Below are positions 26,198-36,294 of a DNA stretch of 64,000 nucleotides, piece by piece. Numbering within the stretch: the first letter of the stretch is position 1; the number at the start of each line of letters is the position of its first letter. This stretch comes from Pseudomonas graminis. Lineage in GTDB: Bacteria; Pseudomonadota; Gammaproteobacteria; Pseudomonadales; Pseudomonadaceae. The stretch is taken from assembly GCF_001705435.1 (NCBI RefSeq), contig NZ_MDEN01000065.1, forward strand, positions 186,001-250,000, written 5' to 3'. The notes under the pieces are model-generated. The model was not told the origin of the DNA. It worked only from the letters and a program-made list of their open reading frames with translations, and made no database searches. A program made the position numbers and the translations under genes.

Positions 26198-29100
26198 ATG
26201 AATCTGTCCGGGCCCTTCATCAAACGCCCCGTAGCGACCATGCTCTTGAGCCTGGCAATCATGCTGCTGGGCGGGATGAGCTTCGGTCTGCTGCCGGTGT
26301 CGCCGCTGCCGAACATGGATTTTCCGGTGATCGTGGTCAGCGCTTCGTTGCCCGGCGCCAGCCCGGAAATCATGGCGTCGAGCGTGGCGACGCCGCTGGA
26401 GCGCTCCCTCGGGGTGATCGCCGGGGTCAATACCATGAGCAGCCGATCGAGTCAGGGCTCGACGCGGATCATTCTGCAGTTCGACATGGACCGCGACATC
26501 AACGGTGCTGCCCGGGAAGTGCAGGCGGCCATCAATGCGTCGCGCAGCCTGCTGCCCAGCGGGATGCGCAGCATGCCGACCTACAAGAAGGTCAACCCGT
26601 CCCAGGCGCCGATCATGGTGCTGTCGCTGACCTCCGACGTGCTGGAGAAGGGCGAGCTGTACGACATGGCGTCGACGATCCTTTCCCAGAGCCTGTCCCA
26701 GGTGAACGGCGTCGGCGAAGTGCAGATCGGCGGCAGCTCGCTGCCCGCCGTGCGCGTGGAGCTGGAGCCCAAGCTGCTGTCCCAGTACGGCGTGTCGCTG
26801 GACGAAGTGCGCACGACCATTTCCAATTCCAATGTGCGCCGCCCGAAAGGCTCGGTGGAGAACAGCGAGCACAACTGGCAGGTGCAGGCCAACGACCAGC
26901 TGGAGAAGGCCAAGGATTACGAATCGCTGATCATCCATTACGCCAACGGCGCGGCGTTGCGGCTCAAAGATGTGGCCAAGGTCAAGGATTCGGTGGAAGA
27001 CCGCTACAACAGCGGCTTCTTCAATGACAAGGCCGCCGTGCTGCTGGTGATCAACCGCCAGGCCGGCGCCAACATCATCGAAACCGTAGCGGCGATCAAG
27101 GCGCAGTTGCCAGCGTTGCAGGCCGTGCTGCCCGCCAGCGTCAAGCTCGACCTGGCCATGGACCGCTCGCCGGTGATCAAGGCCACCCTGCACGAAGCCG
27201 AAATGACCCTGCTGATCGCCGTGGTGCTGGTGATTCTGGTGGTGTTCCTGTTTCTCGGGAATTTCCGTGCCTCGCTGATCCCGACCCTGGCCGTGCCGGT
27301 GTCGCTGGTGGGCACCTTCGCGATCATGTACCTGTACGGGTTCTCGCTGAACAACCTGTCGCTGATGGCGCTGATTCTCGCCACCGGCCTGGTGGTCGAC
27401 GATGCCATCGTGGTGCTGGAGAACATTTCCCGGCACATCGACGACGGCGTGCCGCCCATGGAGGCGGCTTATCTCGGCGCAAAGGAAGTCGGCTTTACGC
27501 TGCTGTCGATGAACGTGTCGCTGGTCGCGGTGTTCATCTCGATCCTGTTCATGGGCGGGCTGGTGGAGAGTCTGTTCCGCGAGTTTTCCATCACCTTGTC
27601 GGTGTCCATCGTCGTTTCCCTGGTGGTTTCGCTGACCCTGACGCCGATGCTGTGCGCGCGCTGGCTCAAGCCCCATGTGCCGGGCTCGGAAAACCGCCTG
27701 CAGCGCTGGAGTCAGCGGGTCAATGACCGCATGGTTGCCGGTTATGACCGCAGCCTGCGCTGGGTGCTCCGCCATCGGCGCCTGACCCTGCTGACGCTCC
27801 TGCTGACCATCGTCGGCAACATCGCCCTGTACGTCGTGGTGCCCAAGACCTTCCTGCCGCAGCAGGACACCGGCCAATTGATGGGGTTTGTACGGGGCGA
27901 TGACGGCCTGTCGTTTTCCGTGATGCAGCCGAAGATGGACACGTTTCGCTCGGCAATCCTCAAGGACCCGGCCGTGGAGAGTGTCGCGGGCTTCATTGGC
28001 GGCAACGGCGGCACCGGCAACGCGTTCATCATCGTGCGCCTGAAGCCGATCAAGGAACGCAACATCGGCGCCATGGAAGTGGTCGAGCGGCTGCGCAAGG
28101 AAATGCCGCTGGTGCCGGGCGGGCGCCTGTTCCTCCAGCCGGATCAGGACCTGCAACTGGGCGGCGGCCGCGAGCAGACCACCTCGCAATACCAGTACAT
28201 CCTGCAAAGTGGCGACCTGGAAACCCTGCGCCTGTGGTATCCGAAGGTCGTCGCGGCACTGAAGTCGCTCAAGGAGCTGACTGCCATCGACGCTAACGAT
28301 GGCGGCGGCACCCAGCAGGTGACGCTGATCGTCGACCGCGATGCGGCCAAGCGCCTGGGCATCGACATGAACATGGTCACCACCGTGTTGAACAACGCCT
28401 ACAGCCAGCGTCAGGTGTCGACCATCTATGACCCGCTGAACCAGTATCAGGTGGTCATGGAGGTCAACCCGAAATACGCCCTCGACCCGACCACCCTGGA
28501 GCAGGTCCAGGTGATCACTGCCGACGGCGCGCGGGTGCCGCTGTCGACCATTGCCCGTTACGAGCGCAGCCTGGAAGACGACCGGGTCAGCCACGACGGT
28601 CAGTTCGCCTCGGAAAACATCTCCTTCGACCTGTCCGACGGCGTCACCCTCGACCAGGCCAACGCCGCCATTGAACGCGCCGTCGCGGCGGTGGGCCTGC
28701 CCGAGGACGTGATCGCCAAGATGGCCGGGACCTCCGACGCTTTCGCCGCCACCCAGAAGAGCCAGCCGTGGATGATCCTTGGCGCGCTGGTGGCGGTGTA
28801 CCTGGTGCTGGGCATTCTCTACGAAAGCTACATCCACCCACTGACCATTCTGTCGACGCTGCCCTCGGCGGGGGTCGGCGCGCTGTTGAGCATCTACCTC
28901 ACCGGTGGCCAGTTCAGCCTGATCTCGCTGTTGGGGCTGTTCCTGCTGATCGGCGTGGTGAAAAAGAACGCGATTCTGATGATCGACCTCGCCCTGCAGC
29001 TTGAGCGCCAGGGCGGCATGACCCCGGTGGAATCCATTCGCAACGCCTGTCTGCAGCGCCTGCGACCGATCCTGATGACCACGCTGGCGGCGATTCTCGG

Positions 29101-29305
29101 CGCCGTGCCGTTGCTGCTGAGCAGCGCCGAAGGGGCGGAAATGCGTCGGCCACTGGGCCTGACCATCATCGGCGGCCTGATCCTCAGCCAGATCCTCACG
29201 CTGTACACCACGCCCGTGGTTTACCTTTATCTCGACCGTCTGCGCCATCGTTTCAACCAATGGCGCGGTGTGCAGACGGATGCTGCCCTGGACACTCCGC
29301 TATGA
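26198..29305 (+). CDS. muxC: RND efflux pump subunit (MdtC/MuxC type)
   Basis: This is the second RND subunit, 1035 aa. It has MNLSGPFIKRPVATMLLSLAIMLLGGMSFGLLPVSPLPNMDFPVI at the N-terminus, the helix-4 GLVVDDAIVVLENISRHIDDG acidic pair, and the second-half ILYESYIHPLTILSTLPSAGVGALLSIYL and VVKKNAILMIDLALQLERQGG. The open frame extends 50 codons upstream into REP-like sequence. ATG at 26198 aligns with the muxB start and is the true start. The stop overlaps the outer-membrane gene by four bases. Confidence 0.93.
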   Translation: MNLSGPFIKRPVATMLLSLAIMLLGGMSFGLLPVSPLPNMDFPVIVVSASLPGASPEIMASSVATPLERSLGVIAGVNTMSSRSSQGSTRIILQFDMDRDINGAAREVQAAINASRSLLPSGMRSMPTYKKVNPSQAPIMVLSLTSDVLEKGELYDMASTILSQSLSQVNGVGEVQIGGSSLPAVRVELEPKLLSQYGVSLDEVRTTISNSNVRRPKGSVENSEHNWQVQANDQLEKAKDYESLIIHYANGAALRLKDVAKVKDSVEDRYNSGFFNDKAAVLLVINRQAGANIIETVAAIKAQLPALQAVLPASVKLDLAMDRSPVIKATLHEAEMTLLIAVVLVILVVFLFLGNFRASLIPTLAVPVSLVGTFAIMYLYGFSLNNLSLMALILATGLVVDDAIVVLENISRHIDDGVPPMEAAYLGAKEVGFTLLSMNVSLVAVFISILFMGGLVESLFREFSITLSVSIVVSLVVSLTLTPMLCARWLKPHVPGSENRLQRWSQRVNDRMVAGYDRSLRWVLRHRRLTLLTLLLTIVGNIALYVVVPKTFLPQQDTGQLMGFVRGDDGLSFSVMQPKMDTFRSAILKDPAVESVAGFIGGNGGTGNAFIIVRLKPIKERNIGAMEVVERLRKEMPLVPGGRLFLQPDQDLQLGGGREQTTSQYQYILQSGDLETLRLWYPKVVAALKSLKELTAIDANDGGGTQQVTLIVDRDAAKRLGIDMNMVTTVLNNAYSQRQVSTIYDPLNQYQVVMEVNPKYALDPTTLEQVQVITADGARVPLSTIARYERSLEDDRVSHDGQFASENISFDLSDGVTLDQANAAIERAVAAVGLPEDVIAKMAGTSDAFAATQKSQPWMILGALVAVYLVLGILYESYIHPLTILSTLPSAGVGALLSIYLTGGQFSLISLLGLFLLIGVVKKNAILMIDLALQLERQGGMTPVESIRNACLQRLRPILMTTLAAILGAVPLLLSSAEGAEMRRPLGLTIIGGLILSQILTLYTTPVVYLYLDRLRHRFNQWRGVQTDAALDTPL

Positions 29306-30792
29306 ACGACTCGATGAAAGCGCCTGGCCCACAGCGGACGTTGCCGTTTCACAGGACCTTCGGCGTTGCCTTGTGTGCGCTGCTGCTCAGTGCCTGCGCC
29401 GTCGGCCCGGATTACAAGACACCGGAGATGCCGACGCCAGCGCACTTCAAGCAGGCCGAAGGCTGGACCCAGGCCAACCCGAGCGATGCGATGGCACGCG
29501 GCGCGTGGTGGGAAATCTACGGCGACGCCCAGCTCAACGCGCTGGTGGAAACACTCAATACGTCCAACCAGACCGTGGCGCAGTACGAGGCGCAGTACCG
29601 GCAGGCCGCCGCCCTGGTGCGCAGTGCGCGGGGCGCGTTTTTCCCGACGCTGGACCTGACCACCAGCAAGAACCGCTCGAGCCAGGGCACCGGCAGCAGC
29701 AGTTCCAGCCTGAGCAGTTCCAGCAGCGGCATTCGCGACACCTACAACGCGCAACTGGGCGTGAGCTGGGAGGCCGACGTGTGGGGCAAGTTGCGCCGCG
29801 GGCTGGAAGCCGACAAGGCCAGCGCCCAGGCCAGCCTCGCCGATCTGGCGTCGATGCGCCTGAGCCTGCAATCGCAGCTGGTGCAGAACTACCTGCAACT
29901 GCGGGTGATCGATGAGCAGAAGCGTTTGCTCGAAGCGACCGTCGACGCCTACCAGCGCTCGCTGACCATGACCCAGAACCAATACCGCGCCGGGATTTCC
30001 GGCCGCGATGCCACCGCCCAGGCGCAGACGCAACTCAAGAGCACCCAGGCCGACCTGATCGACCTGCAATGGCAGCGCGCCCAGTTCGAAAACGCGATTG
30101 CCGTGCTGATGGGGCAGGCGCCGGCGGACTTCAGCCTCGCGGCGACCACCTCGATTCCGGCGGTGCCGCAGATTCCGGCGCAGCTGCCGTCGCAATTGCT
30201 CGAACGCCGCCCGGACATCGCCGCAGCCGAGCGATCGGTGATGACCGCCAACGCCAATATCGGCGTGGCCAAGGCCGCGTATTACCCGGACCTGACCCTG
30301 AGCATGAGCGGCGGCTACAGCAGCAGCACCGTCAGCAACTGGATTTCCCTGCCCAACCGCTTCTGGTCGGTCGGCCCGCAATTGGCGATGACCCTCTTCG
30401 ACGGTGGCCAGCGTGCGGCCGAAGTGGACCGCACCGAAGCGGTCTACGACCAGACCGTCGCCCAGTACCGCCAGACCGTGCTCGACGGCTTCAAGGAAGT
30501 CGAGGACTACATGGCCCAGTTGCGCGTTTATGAGCAGGAATCCGGGGTGCGCGACGAGGCGCTGCAATCGGCGCGCGACTCCCTGCGCCTGACCAACAAC
30601 CAGTACAAGGCCGGGCTGATCGGCTACCTGGACGTGGTCAACGTGCAGACCACCGCGCTGAGCAACGAACGCAGTGTGCTGAATGTGCTGGAAAGCCGGT
30701 TGGTTGCCAGCGCCCAATTGATCGCGGCATTGGGCGGCGGTTGGGACGCTGCCACCGGGCTGAAAGCGGGCGCCGAAGTCTCCGACCGCTGA
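29302..30792 (+). CDS. opmB: Outer-membrane efflux lipoprotein (NodT/OprM family)
   Basis: This is the channel component of the MuxABC pump. The 496-aa protein has an N-terminal lipoprotein signal (FGVALCALLLSACAVGPDYKTP; the lipobox Cys follows LLSA). Two repeated OEP domains follow, including WWEIYGDAQLNALVETL, a low-complexity Ser-rich loop (residues about 133-150), and the second-half GVAKAAYYPDLTLSMSGGY and LFDGGQRAAEVDRTEAVYDQTVAQYRQTVLDGFKEVED. ATG at 29302 overlaps the muxC stop (ATGA), so all four genes form one operon. OpmB is inferred from the gene order. Confidence 0.92.
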   Translation: MNDSMKAPGPQRTLPFHRTFGVALCALLLSACAVGPDYKTPEMPTPAHFKQAEGWTQANPSDAMARGAWWEIYGDAQLNALVETLNTSNQTVAQYEAQYRQAAALVRSARGAFFPTLDLTTSKNRSSQGTGSSSSSLSSSSSGIRDTYNAQLGVSWEADVWGKLRRGLEADKASAQASLADLASMRLSLQSQLVQNYLQLRVIDEQKRLLEATVDAYQRSLTMTQNQYRAGISGRDATAQAQTQLKSTQADLIDLQWQRAQFENAIAVLMGQAPADFSLAATTSIPAVPQIPAQLPSQLLERRPDIAAAERSVMTANANIGVAKAAYYPDLTLSMSGGYSSSTVSNWISLPNRFWSVGPQLAMTLFDGGQRAAEVDRTEAVYDQTVAQYRQTVLDGFKEVEDYMAQLRVYEQESGVRDEALQSARDSLRLTNNQYKAGLIGYLDVVNVQTTALSNERSVLNVLESRLVASAQLIAALGGGWDAATGLKAGAEVSDR

Positions 30793-30918
30793 TGTGAATT
30801 AAATAGCGATGTGCCACCTTCGCAACGGAGTGACGGGACTTTCACAGGAATTTCGGTACAATCGCCGCCGAATTGATCAGGGCTGAAAGGCCGCACTCCG
30901 TTGAGCCAAGAGCCAGCC

Positions 30919-33009
30919 ATGTTGATCGGCCATTACACCAATTCGCTGGTTCTGATTTCAGTCCTCGTAGCGATTCTCGCGTCTTACACGACCCTTGATC
31001 TGGCCGGGCGCATTGCGTCGGCCCGCGGTCGGGCGAGGATGCTGTGGGTGTGCGGCGGCGCGCTCTCCATGGGCATCGGCATCTGGTCGATGCACTTCAT
31101 CGGCATGCTTGCGTTCACGCTGCCCATCGAGCTGGCGTACGACATACCGCTGACACTGCTCTCGTTGCTGATGACCATTTTCTCCTCGGGTTTTGCCTTG
31201 TGGCTGGTCAGTCACGACCGCGTCCCGTTGTCGAATATGCTGTTCGGCGCACTGGTCATGGGCCTGGGCAGCTGCGCCATGCATTACACCGGCATGGCGG
31301 CGATGCGCATGCAGCCGGGCATCGACTACGACCCCACCTTGTTCGGGTTGTCGTTGGTCATTGCCGTCACTGCGTCCGCCGTCGCGCTGAGCATCGCCGT
31401 GCGGCTGCGCAAGGAAACCCCTTACGTTCGCCTGGCACGCGGGGGCGCGGCGGTGGTCATGGGGTTTGCGATCCTGGGCATGCACTACACCGCCATGACC
31501 GCCGCCAACTTTCCACAGGGCAGTTTCTGCGGCGCGCTTTCCAATGGCCTGCGCACCGACGGTCTGGACAAGGTGGTCCTGGTCACCAGTCTGGCGGTGC
31601 TGGGCATCACCTTGCTGACGTCGGTGCTGGACGCGCGCATGGCGGCGCGTACCGCCCAACTGTCACTGTCGTTGAAAGAGGCCAACCGCGAGCTCACGCA
31701 ACTGGCCCTGCACGACAACCTGACCGGGCTCCCCAACCGCATGTTGCTGGCCGATCGTATCGATCAGGCCATGCGCAAGGTCGATGCCCAGGGCGGCATG
31801 TTCGCCCTGATGTTTCTGGATCTGGATGGCTTCAAACCGGTGAACGATGCGTTCGGCCATCACGTCGGCGACCAGCTCTTGCGGGCCGTGGCCTTCCGAT
31901 TGCGCGAGAACTTCCATCGCCATGACACCCTGGCGCGCATCGGCGGCGATGAATTCGTGTTGCTGGTCGAACTCGACGATGGCGAAGAGGCGGTCAGCGT
32001 GGCGTCGCGTCAGGTCTCGCTGGTGAACCAGCCGTTCAGCGTGCAGGAACACGATCTGCAGGTGACAGTGAGCATCGGCATCAGCCTGTACCCGGGGAAC
32101 GGCCGAACCCAGCAGGAATTGCTGATGAACGCCGACGCCGCGATGTATCACGCCAAGAACGCCGGCAAGAACGGCTACAGCTTCTTCGACGCGTCGATGA
32201 ACACCAATGCGCGCAACAAGCTGCAGTTGCAGCAGGACCTGCGTCTTGCGCTGCGTGACGGGCAATTCTGCCTGCATTATCAGCCCAAGTTCAGCACAAG
32301 CTCCCACCGGCCGGTCGGTGCCGAAGCACTGCTGCGCTGGAACCATCCGCAGCTCGGGCTGCTGATGCCGGATACCTTCATGGGGCTGGCGGAAAAAACC
32401 GGCTTGATCATTCCGGTCGGCGAATGGGTAATGAGCGAGGCCTGCCGGCAGATGAAGTGCTGGTACGACGCCGGCAACACTGACTGGCGCGTTGCCGTGA
32501 ACCTGTCGGCATTGCAATTCAGCCATGTCGGGCTGATCGAAGCTGTCGCGGATGCGTTGACGACCCACGGGCTGCCGGCCAACTGCCTGACCCTGGAAAT
32601 CACCGAAACCACCGCCATGAGCGATGCCGACGCGAGCATGACCGTGCTGCGCAAGCTCTCGGACATGGACGTGGACCTGTCCATCGACGACTTCGGCACC
32701 GGCTACTCCAGCCTGATGTACCTCAAACGCCTGCCGGCCAACGAATTGAAAATCGACCGCGGTTTCGTGCGCGACCTGGAGCCCGACAGCGACGATGCGG
32801 CCATCGTGTCGGCGATCGTTGCGCTGGGTCAGGCGCTGAACCTGCGCATCGTTGCCGAAGGGGTCGAGACCGCCAGCCAACAGAGTTTCCTGACGCGGCT
32901 GGGCTGCGACGCGTTGCAGGGCAACCTGCTGGGTTCTCCATTGCCGGCCGAGGGTTTCATGGCTGACATTGAAGCTGCCCGGCGTCGTGTCCGCGAAATC
33001 ACCGATTGA
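30919..33009 (+). CDS. Membrane GGDEF-EAL protein with MHYT sensor domain
   Basis: This 696-aa protein probably makes or breaks cyclic-di-GMP. The N-terminal ~250 residues form an MHYT integral membrane sensor with three motifs (MHFIGM, MHYTGM, MHYTAM) that may bind metal. A GGDEF domain follows with intact RIGGDEFVLLVEL. The I-site position reads HRHD rather than RxxD, so classic product inhibition is doubtful. The EAL domain has AEALLRWNHP, EITETTAM, IDDFGTGYSSL and AEGVET, all consistent with phosphodiesterase activity. ATG at 30919 is used; a TTG at 30901 could add six residues. It stands alone downstream of the efflux operon. Confidence 0.93.
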   Translation: MLIGHYTNSLVLISVLVAILASYTTLDLAGRIASARGRARMLWVCGGALSMGIGIWSMHFIGMLAFTLPIELAYDIPLTLLSLLMTIFSSGFALWLVSHDRVPLSNMLFGALVMGLGSCAMHYTGMAAMRMQPGIDYDPTLFGLSLVIAVTASAVALSIAVRLRKETPYVRLARGGAAVVMGFAILGMHYTAMTAANFPQGSFCGALSNGLRTDGLDKVVLVTSLAVLGITLLTSVLDARMAARTAQLSLSLKEANRELTQLALHDNLTGLPNRMLLADRIDQAMRKVDAQGGMFALMFLDLDGFKPVNDAFGHHVGDQLLRAVAFRLRENFHRHDTLARIGGDEFVLLVELDDGEEAVSVASRQVSLVNQPFSVQEHDLQVTVSIGISLYPGNGRTQQELLMNADAAMYHAKNAGKNGYSFFDASMNTNARNKLQLQQDLRLALRDGQFCLHYQPKFSTSSHRPVGAEALLRWNHPQLGLLMPDTFMGLAEKTGLIIPVGEWVMSEACRQMKCWYDAGNTDWRVAVNLSALQFSHVGLIEAVADALTTHGLPANCLTLEITETTAMSDADASMTVLRKLSDMDVDLSIDDFGTGYSSLMYLKRLPANELKIDRGFVRDLEPDSDDAAIVSAIVALGQALNLRIVAEGVETASQQSFLTRLGCDALQGNLLGSPLPAEGFMADIEAARRRVREITD

Positions 33010-33057
33010 GTGTTAACACCCACCCCACCTCCACGCATTGATCGACTGGGAACGTTT

Positions 33058-33804
33058 ATGGATAAAAATCTCCTCATCACCGGCGGCTCCCGGGGTATCG
33101 GGGCCGCCACGGCGGTGCTGGCCGCAGCGCAGGGATATCGCGTGTGCATCAACTATCTGTCCGATCACGCTTCGGCCGAGCGGTTGTGCGGGCAGATTCG
33201 CGAGGCGGGCGGGCATGCCATTGCGGTACAGGCGGACGTCAGCAACGAGGATGAGATCATTCGTCTTTTTGCCCGGGTCGATGCCGACATGGGCCGAATC
33301 ACTGCGCTGGTCAACAACGCCGGCACGGTGGGCGAGGCTTCGCGGCTGGACACGATGTCCGAGTTTCGTCTGCTGAAGATCATGATGAGCAACGTAGTCG
33401 GGCCCATGCTCTGCAGCAAGCACGCGCTGCTGCGCATGTTGCCCCGTCATGGCGGGCGCGGCGGCAGCATCGTCAATGTCTCGTCCGTGGCGGCACGGCT
33501 CGGATCACCCGGTGAATACGTCGACTACGCGGCGTCCAAGGGCGCCCTAGACACCTTCACCGTCGGGCTGGCCAAGGAAGTGGCGGGCGAGGGGGTGCGG
33601 GTCAACGCCGTGCGCCCCGGTTACATCTTCACCGAATTCCACGCCCTGAGCGGCGACCCTCACCGCGTCAGCAAGCTGGAACCGACCATCCCCATGGGCC
33701 GTGGCGGACTGGCCGATGAAGTGGCGGAAGCGATTCTGTGGCTGCTGTCGGACAAGGCGTCCTATTCGACGGGGTCGTTCATTGATCTGGGCGGCGGTCG
33801 GTAG
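33058..33804 (+). CDS. Short-chain dehydrogenase/reductase
   Basis: This is a 248-aa classical SDR. The cofactor loop is ITGGSRGIGAATAVLA, the structural motif VNNAGTVGEASRL, the catalytic Ser in GSIVNVSSVAARLG, and the Tyr-Lys pair in YVDYAASKGALDTF. It ends DKASYSTGSFIDLGGGR, as in SDRs of the FabG-like group. ATG at 33058 starts at the usual MDKNLLITGG point. It begins 48 bases after the GGDEF-EAL gene. The substrate is unknown. Confidence 0.92.
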   Translation: MDKNLLITGGSRGIGAATAVLAAAQGYRVCINYLSDHASAERLCGQIREAGGHAIAVQADVSNEDEIIRLFARVDADMGRITALVNNAGTVGEASRLDTMSEFRLLKIMMSNVVGPMLCSKHALLRMLPRHGGRGGSIVNVSSVAARLGSPGEYVDYAASKGALDTFTVGLAKEVAGEGVRVNAVRPGYIFTEFHALSGDPHRVSKLEPTIPMGRGGLADEVAEAILWLLSDKASYSTGSFIDLGGGR

Positions 33805-33827
33805 TCACCGCTGAATGTGCCGCCGTC

Positions 33828-33985
33828 TTCCCGGCTGAAGCCGGTCCTACATCCGCGTTCACAGTCAATTCCGCTGACTGCACGGGGTCCCTTGTAGGAC
33901 CGGCTGAAGCCGGTCCTACATCCGCGTTCACATTCAATTCCGCTGACTGCACGCGGTCCCTTGTAGGACCGGCTTTAGCCGGGAA
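33828..33985. repeat. Tandem REP cluster with a 69-bp direct repeat
   Basis: CCGGTCCTACATCCGCGTTC begins at 33841 and again at 33910, so a unit of 69 bp is repeated with only a few changes. Each unit is bounded by GTAGGACCGGCT-type palindromes, and the cluster ends with GTAGGACCGGCTTTAGCCGG near 33963. It lies between convergent genes (SDR and MocR). The structure looks like local amplification of a REP pair plus its spacer. Confidence 0.85.
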
Positions 33986-34039
33986 GGGGCCAGTCGTGGC
34001 ACTTAAGATATGCAGCGCTGCCCCTTCGCCCGGCACTTT

Positions 34040-35476
34040 TTAACCCATCATCGAGCGAATGATCTTCCCCAGTGTCTCCATCGCCCGCTCGGGCGATTCA
34101 CCCCACGGGCTGCCGTAGTTCAGGCGGATGAAGGGCTGGAAGCGCCGCGTTGGCGAAAACATCGGGCCGGGGGCGATGCTGATGCCCTGAGCGAGGGCGG
34201 CCTGGAACACTTTCAGCGAATCGATCTGTTCCGGCAGCTCCACCCACAGGAAATACCCGCCGGTGGGCTGGCTGACGCGGGTCTGCGCGGGGAAATACCG
34301 GGCGATGGCGCCGAGCATGGCACGCTGCTGATCTTCCAGGCTGTGGCGCAACTTGCGCAGGTGCCGGTCGTAGCCACCGTGTTGCAGGTAATCGGCGATG
34401 GCGGCCTGGGCCGGCATCGAGGCGCACAGCGAGGTCATGATCTTCAGCCGCTCGACCTTCTGCGCATAACGCCCGGCAGCGACCCAGCCCACCCGATACC
34501 CGGGCGCCAGGCTCTTGGCGAACGAGCCGCAATGCAGGACCAGGCCTTCGGTGTCGAACGCCTTCGCCGGTTTCGGCGCGTGCTGGCCGTAATACAGCTC
34601 GGCGTACACGTCATCCTCGATCAGCGGCACCTCATGCTTGCGCAGCAGCTGCACCAGCTCCCGTTTGCGCGCCTCAGGCACCGTCGCGCCGGTGGGGTTC
34701 TGGAAGCTGGTCATGCTCCAGCAGGCCTTGATCGGGTAACGCTCGAGCGCCTGCTCAAGCACCGCCAGGTCAATGCCCTGTTGCGGGTGCACCGGGATTT
34801 CCACCGCCTTGAGCTTCAGCCGTTCGAGCACCTGCAGGCAGGCGTAGAACGCCGGTGCCTCGATGGCCACCAGATCACCGGGCTCGGTCACCGCTTGCAG
34901 GCACAGGTTCAGGGCTTCAAGGGCGCCGTTGGTGATCAGCAGCTCGTCCATGGGCAGCATCTGCCCGGCGACCATGTAACGCAGGGCGATCTGCCGGCGC
35001 AGGGCTGGATTGCCGGGCGAGAGGTCGCTGACGACCATGCGCGGGTCCATGTCGCGGGTGGCACTGGCGAGGGAGCGGGCCAGGCGCTGCAACGGGAACA
35101 GCGCGGCGCTGGGGAAGGCGGAGCCGAATGGCACGGTGTTCGGGTCCTTGATCGATTCCAGCACCGAGAACACCAGTTCGCTGACGTCGACTTCGGTGGA
35201 TTCGCTCAGCTGTGGCGCGGGGCGCGCATCCTGCTCGATGGCGTTGTCACTCAGGCCTTGCAGGCGAATGCTGTCGTTGACGAAGTAGCCGGAGCGCGGC
35301 CGCGCCCGGATCAGGCCTCGACGTTCCAGCAAGTAGTAGGCCTGGAAGACCGTCGACGGACTGATGCCGTGGGTCTGGCTGGCGTAGCGCACCGACGGCA
35401 CACGCTGCCCCGCAGCAAGCACCCCGGTGCGGATCAGCTCGGCAATGTCATCGGCAAACTTTTCATAACGCTTCAT
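34040..35476 (-). CDS. MocR-type regulator: GntR helix-turn-helix fused to a PLP aminotransferase-like domain
   Basis: This 478-aa protein starts MKRYEKFADDIAELIRTGVLAAGQRVPSVRYASQTHGISPSTVFQAY, a GntR winged helix. The rest is an aminotransferase fold with NGALEALNLCLQAV, SMTSFQNPTGATVP, DDVYAELYYG and the PLP-lysine segment HCGSFAKSLAPGYRVGW. It probably binds PLP or an amino compound to control a nearby gene. It is divergent from the MgtC-like gene. The frame runs open to 36037, but ATG at 35476 fits the family. The target genes are not evident. Confidence 0.92.
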   Translation of the reverse strand: MKRYEKFADDIAELIRTGVLAAGQRVPSVRYASQTHGISPSTVFQAYYLLERRGLIRARPRSGYFVNDSIRLQGLSDNAIEQDARPAPQLSESTEVDVSELVFSVLESIKDPNTVPFGSAFPSAALFPLQRLARSLASATRDMDPRMVVSDLSPGNPALRRQIALRYMVAGQMLPMDELLITNGALEALNLCLQAVTEPGDLVAIEAPAFYACLQVLERLKLKAVEIPVHPQQGIDLAVLEQALERYPIKACWSMTSFQNPTGATVPEARKRELVQLLRKHEVPLIEDDVYAELYYGQHAPKPAKAFDTEGLVLHCGSFAKSLAPGYRVGWVAAGRYAQKVERLKIMTSLCASMPAQAAIADYLQHGGYDRHLRKLRHSLEDQQRAMLGAIARYFPAQTRVSQPTGGYFLWVELPEQIDSLKVFQAALAQGISIAPGPMFSPTRRFQPFIRLNYGSPWGESPERAMETLGKIIRSMMG

Positions 35477-35704
35477 GGCGGGGCTCGTGCTGAGGGGCGT
35501 CTGGGACGCAGCCGCCAGTGGGTGGCCGGCGGGAAGGGCGGGTGACCCGGTGCAGGCGGAATATGCGCGTCGTCTGCGAATTAGTACAGATGCAGATATG
35601 CACCCGAGAACCGGATCAGCGGTGAGGGTCGTCGGGCTCCTCCCGCACTCTCGGCCCCTGCTGCGGTCCATACGGCACTGACGCTGAATGAGGGGAATGC
35701 ACTG

Positions 35705-36250
35705 ATGAATGCCTGGTGGGAAGAAGTGGTGGAAACACTGCAGGCCGAGTTCTCTGACATCACCGATGCCGGGCAGATCACCCGCGTGACCATACGCCTG
35801 GTGATTGCGGCGCTGCTGGGCGGGATTCTGGGCTTCGAGCGGGAACACAAAGGCAAGGCGGCCGGGGTTCGAACTCACATGCTGGTGTGCATGGGCGCTG
35901 CGCTGTTTGTGCTGGTGCCGCGTATGGCCGGTGCCGACGACGCTGCACTCAGCCGGGTGGTGCAGGGCATTGTGGCAGGTATCGGCTTTCTCGGCGCCGG
36001 GACCATCCTCAAGGGCGATGCGCTCAACGCGACGCAAGTGAAGGGCCTGACTACCGCGGCGGGGTTATGGATGACCGCGGCTATTGGTATCGCGGCGGGA
36101 ATGGGCAGGGAGATGACGGCGGTGCTGAGTACGGTGCTTGCGTTGGGGATTTTCAGTCTGATGCCGCGAATTGTGAGGCGATTTGAATCCCCGGAGGAAC
36201 GCGCCAGGGACCCGGCCCGCAGCACAGGTGGCGAAGCGCAGGAGCCGTGA
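35705..36250 (+). CDS. MgtC/SapB-family membrane protein
   Basis: This 181-aa protein has four to five predicted membrane helices and the MgtC/SapB signature: RLVIAALLGGILGFEREHKGKAAGVRTHMLVCMGAALFVL, then GIVAGIGFLGAGTILKGD. Proteins of this family in other bacteria affect magnesium adaptation, ATP synthase or membrane homeostasis. Which role applies here is not known. It lies 228 bases from the divergent MocR gene. ATG at 35705 follows a GGGGAATGCACTG stretch. The C-terminal tail is short and charged. Confidence 0.88.
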   Translation: MNAWWEEVVETLQAEFSDITDAGQITRVTIRLVIAALLGGILGFEREHKGKAAGVRTHMLVCMGAALFVLVPRMAGADDAALSRVVQGIVAGIGFLGAGTILKGDALNATQVKGLTTAAGLWMTAAIGIAAGMGREMTAVLSTVLALGIFSLMPRIVRRFESPEERARDPARSTGGEAQEP

Positions 36251-36294
36251 GCCTGGGGTCATTCGGCAACATCGGTGGTGTGGCTGCTGACGCG

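Noticed and set aside
26132..29260. 1042-codon open frame on the minus strand
   Set aside because: It is the exact antisense of muxC, rich in His, Gln and Arg as GC-rich shadow frames are, with no family motifs.
29227..30717. 496-codon minus-strand frame opposite opmB
   Set aside because: Shadow of the outer-membrane lipoprotein gene; no ribosome site or recognisable domain.
33841..33978. Direct repeats that could suggest a CRISPR array
   Set aside because: Only two long units with REP palindromes at their ends and no short repeat-spacer pattern or cas genes.
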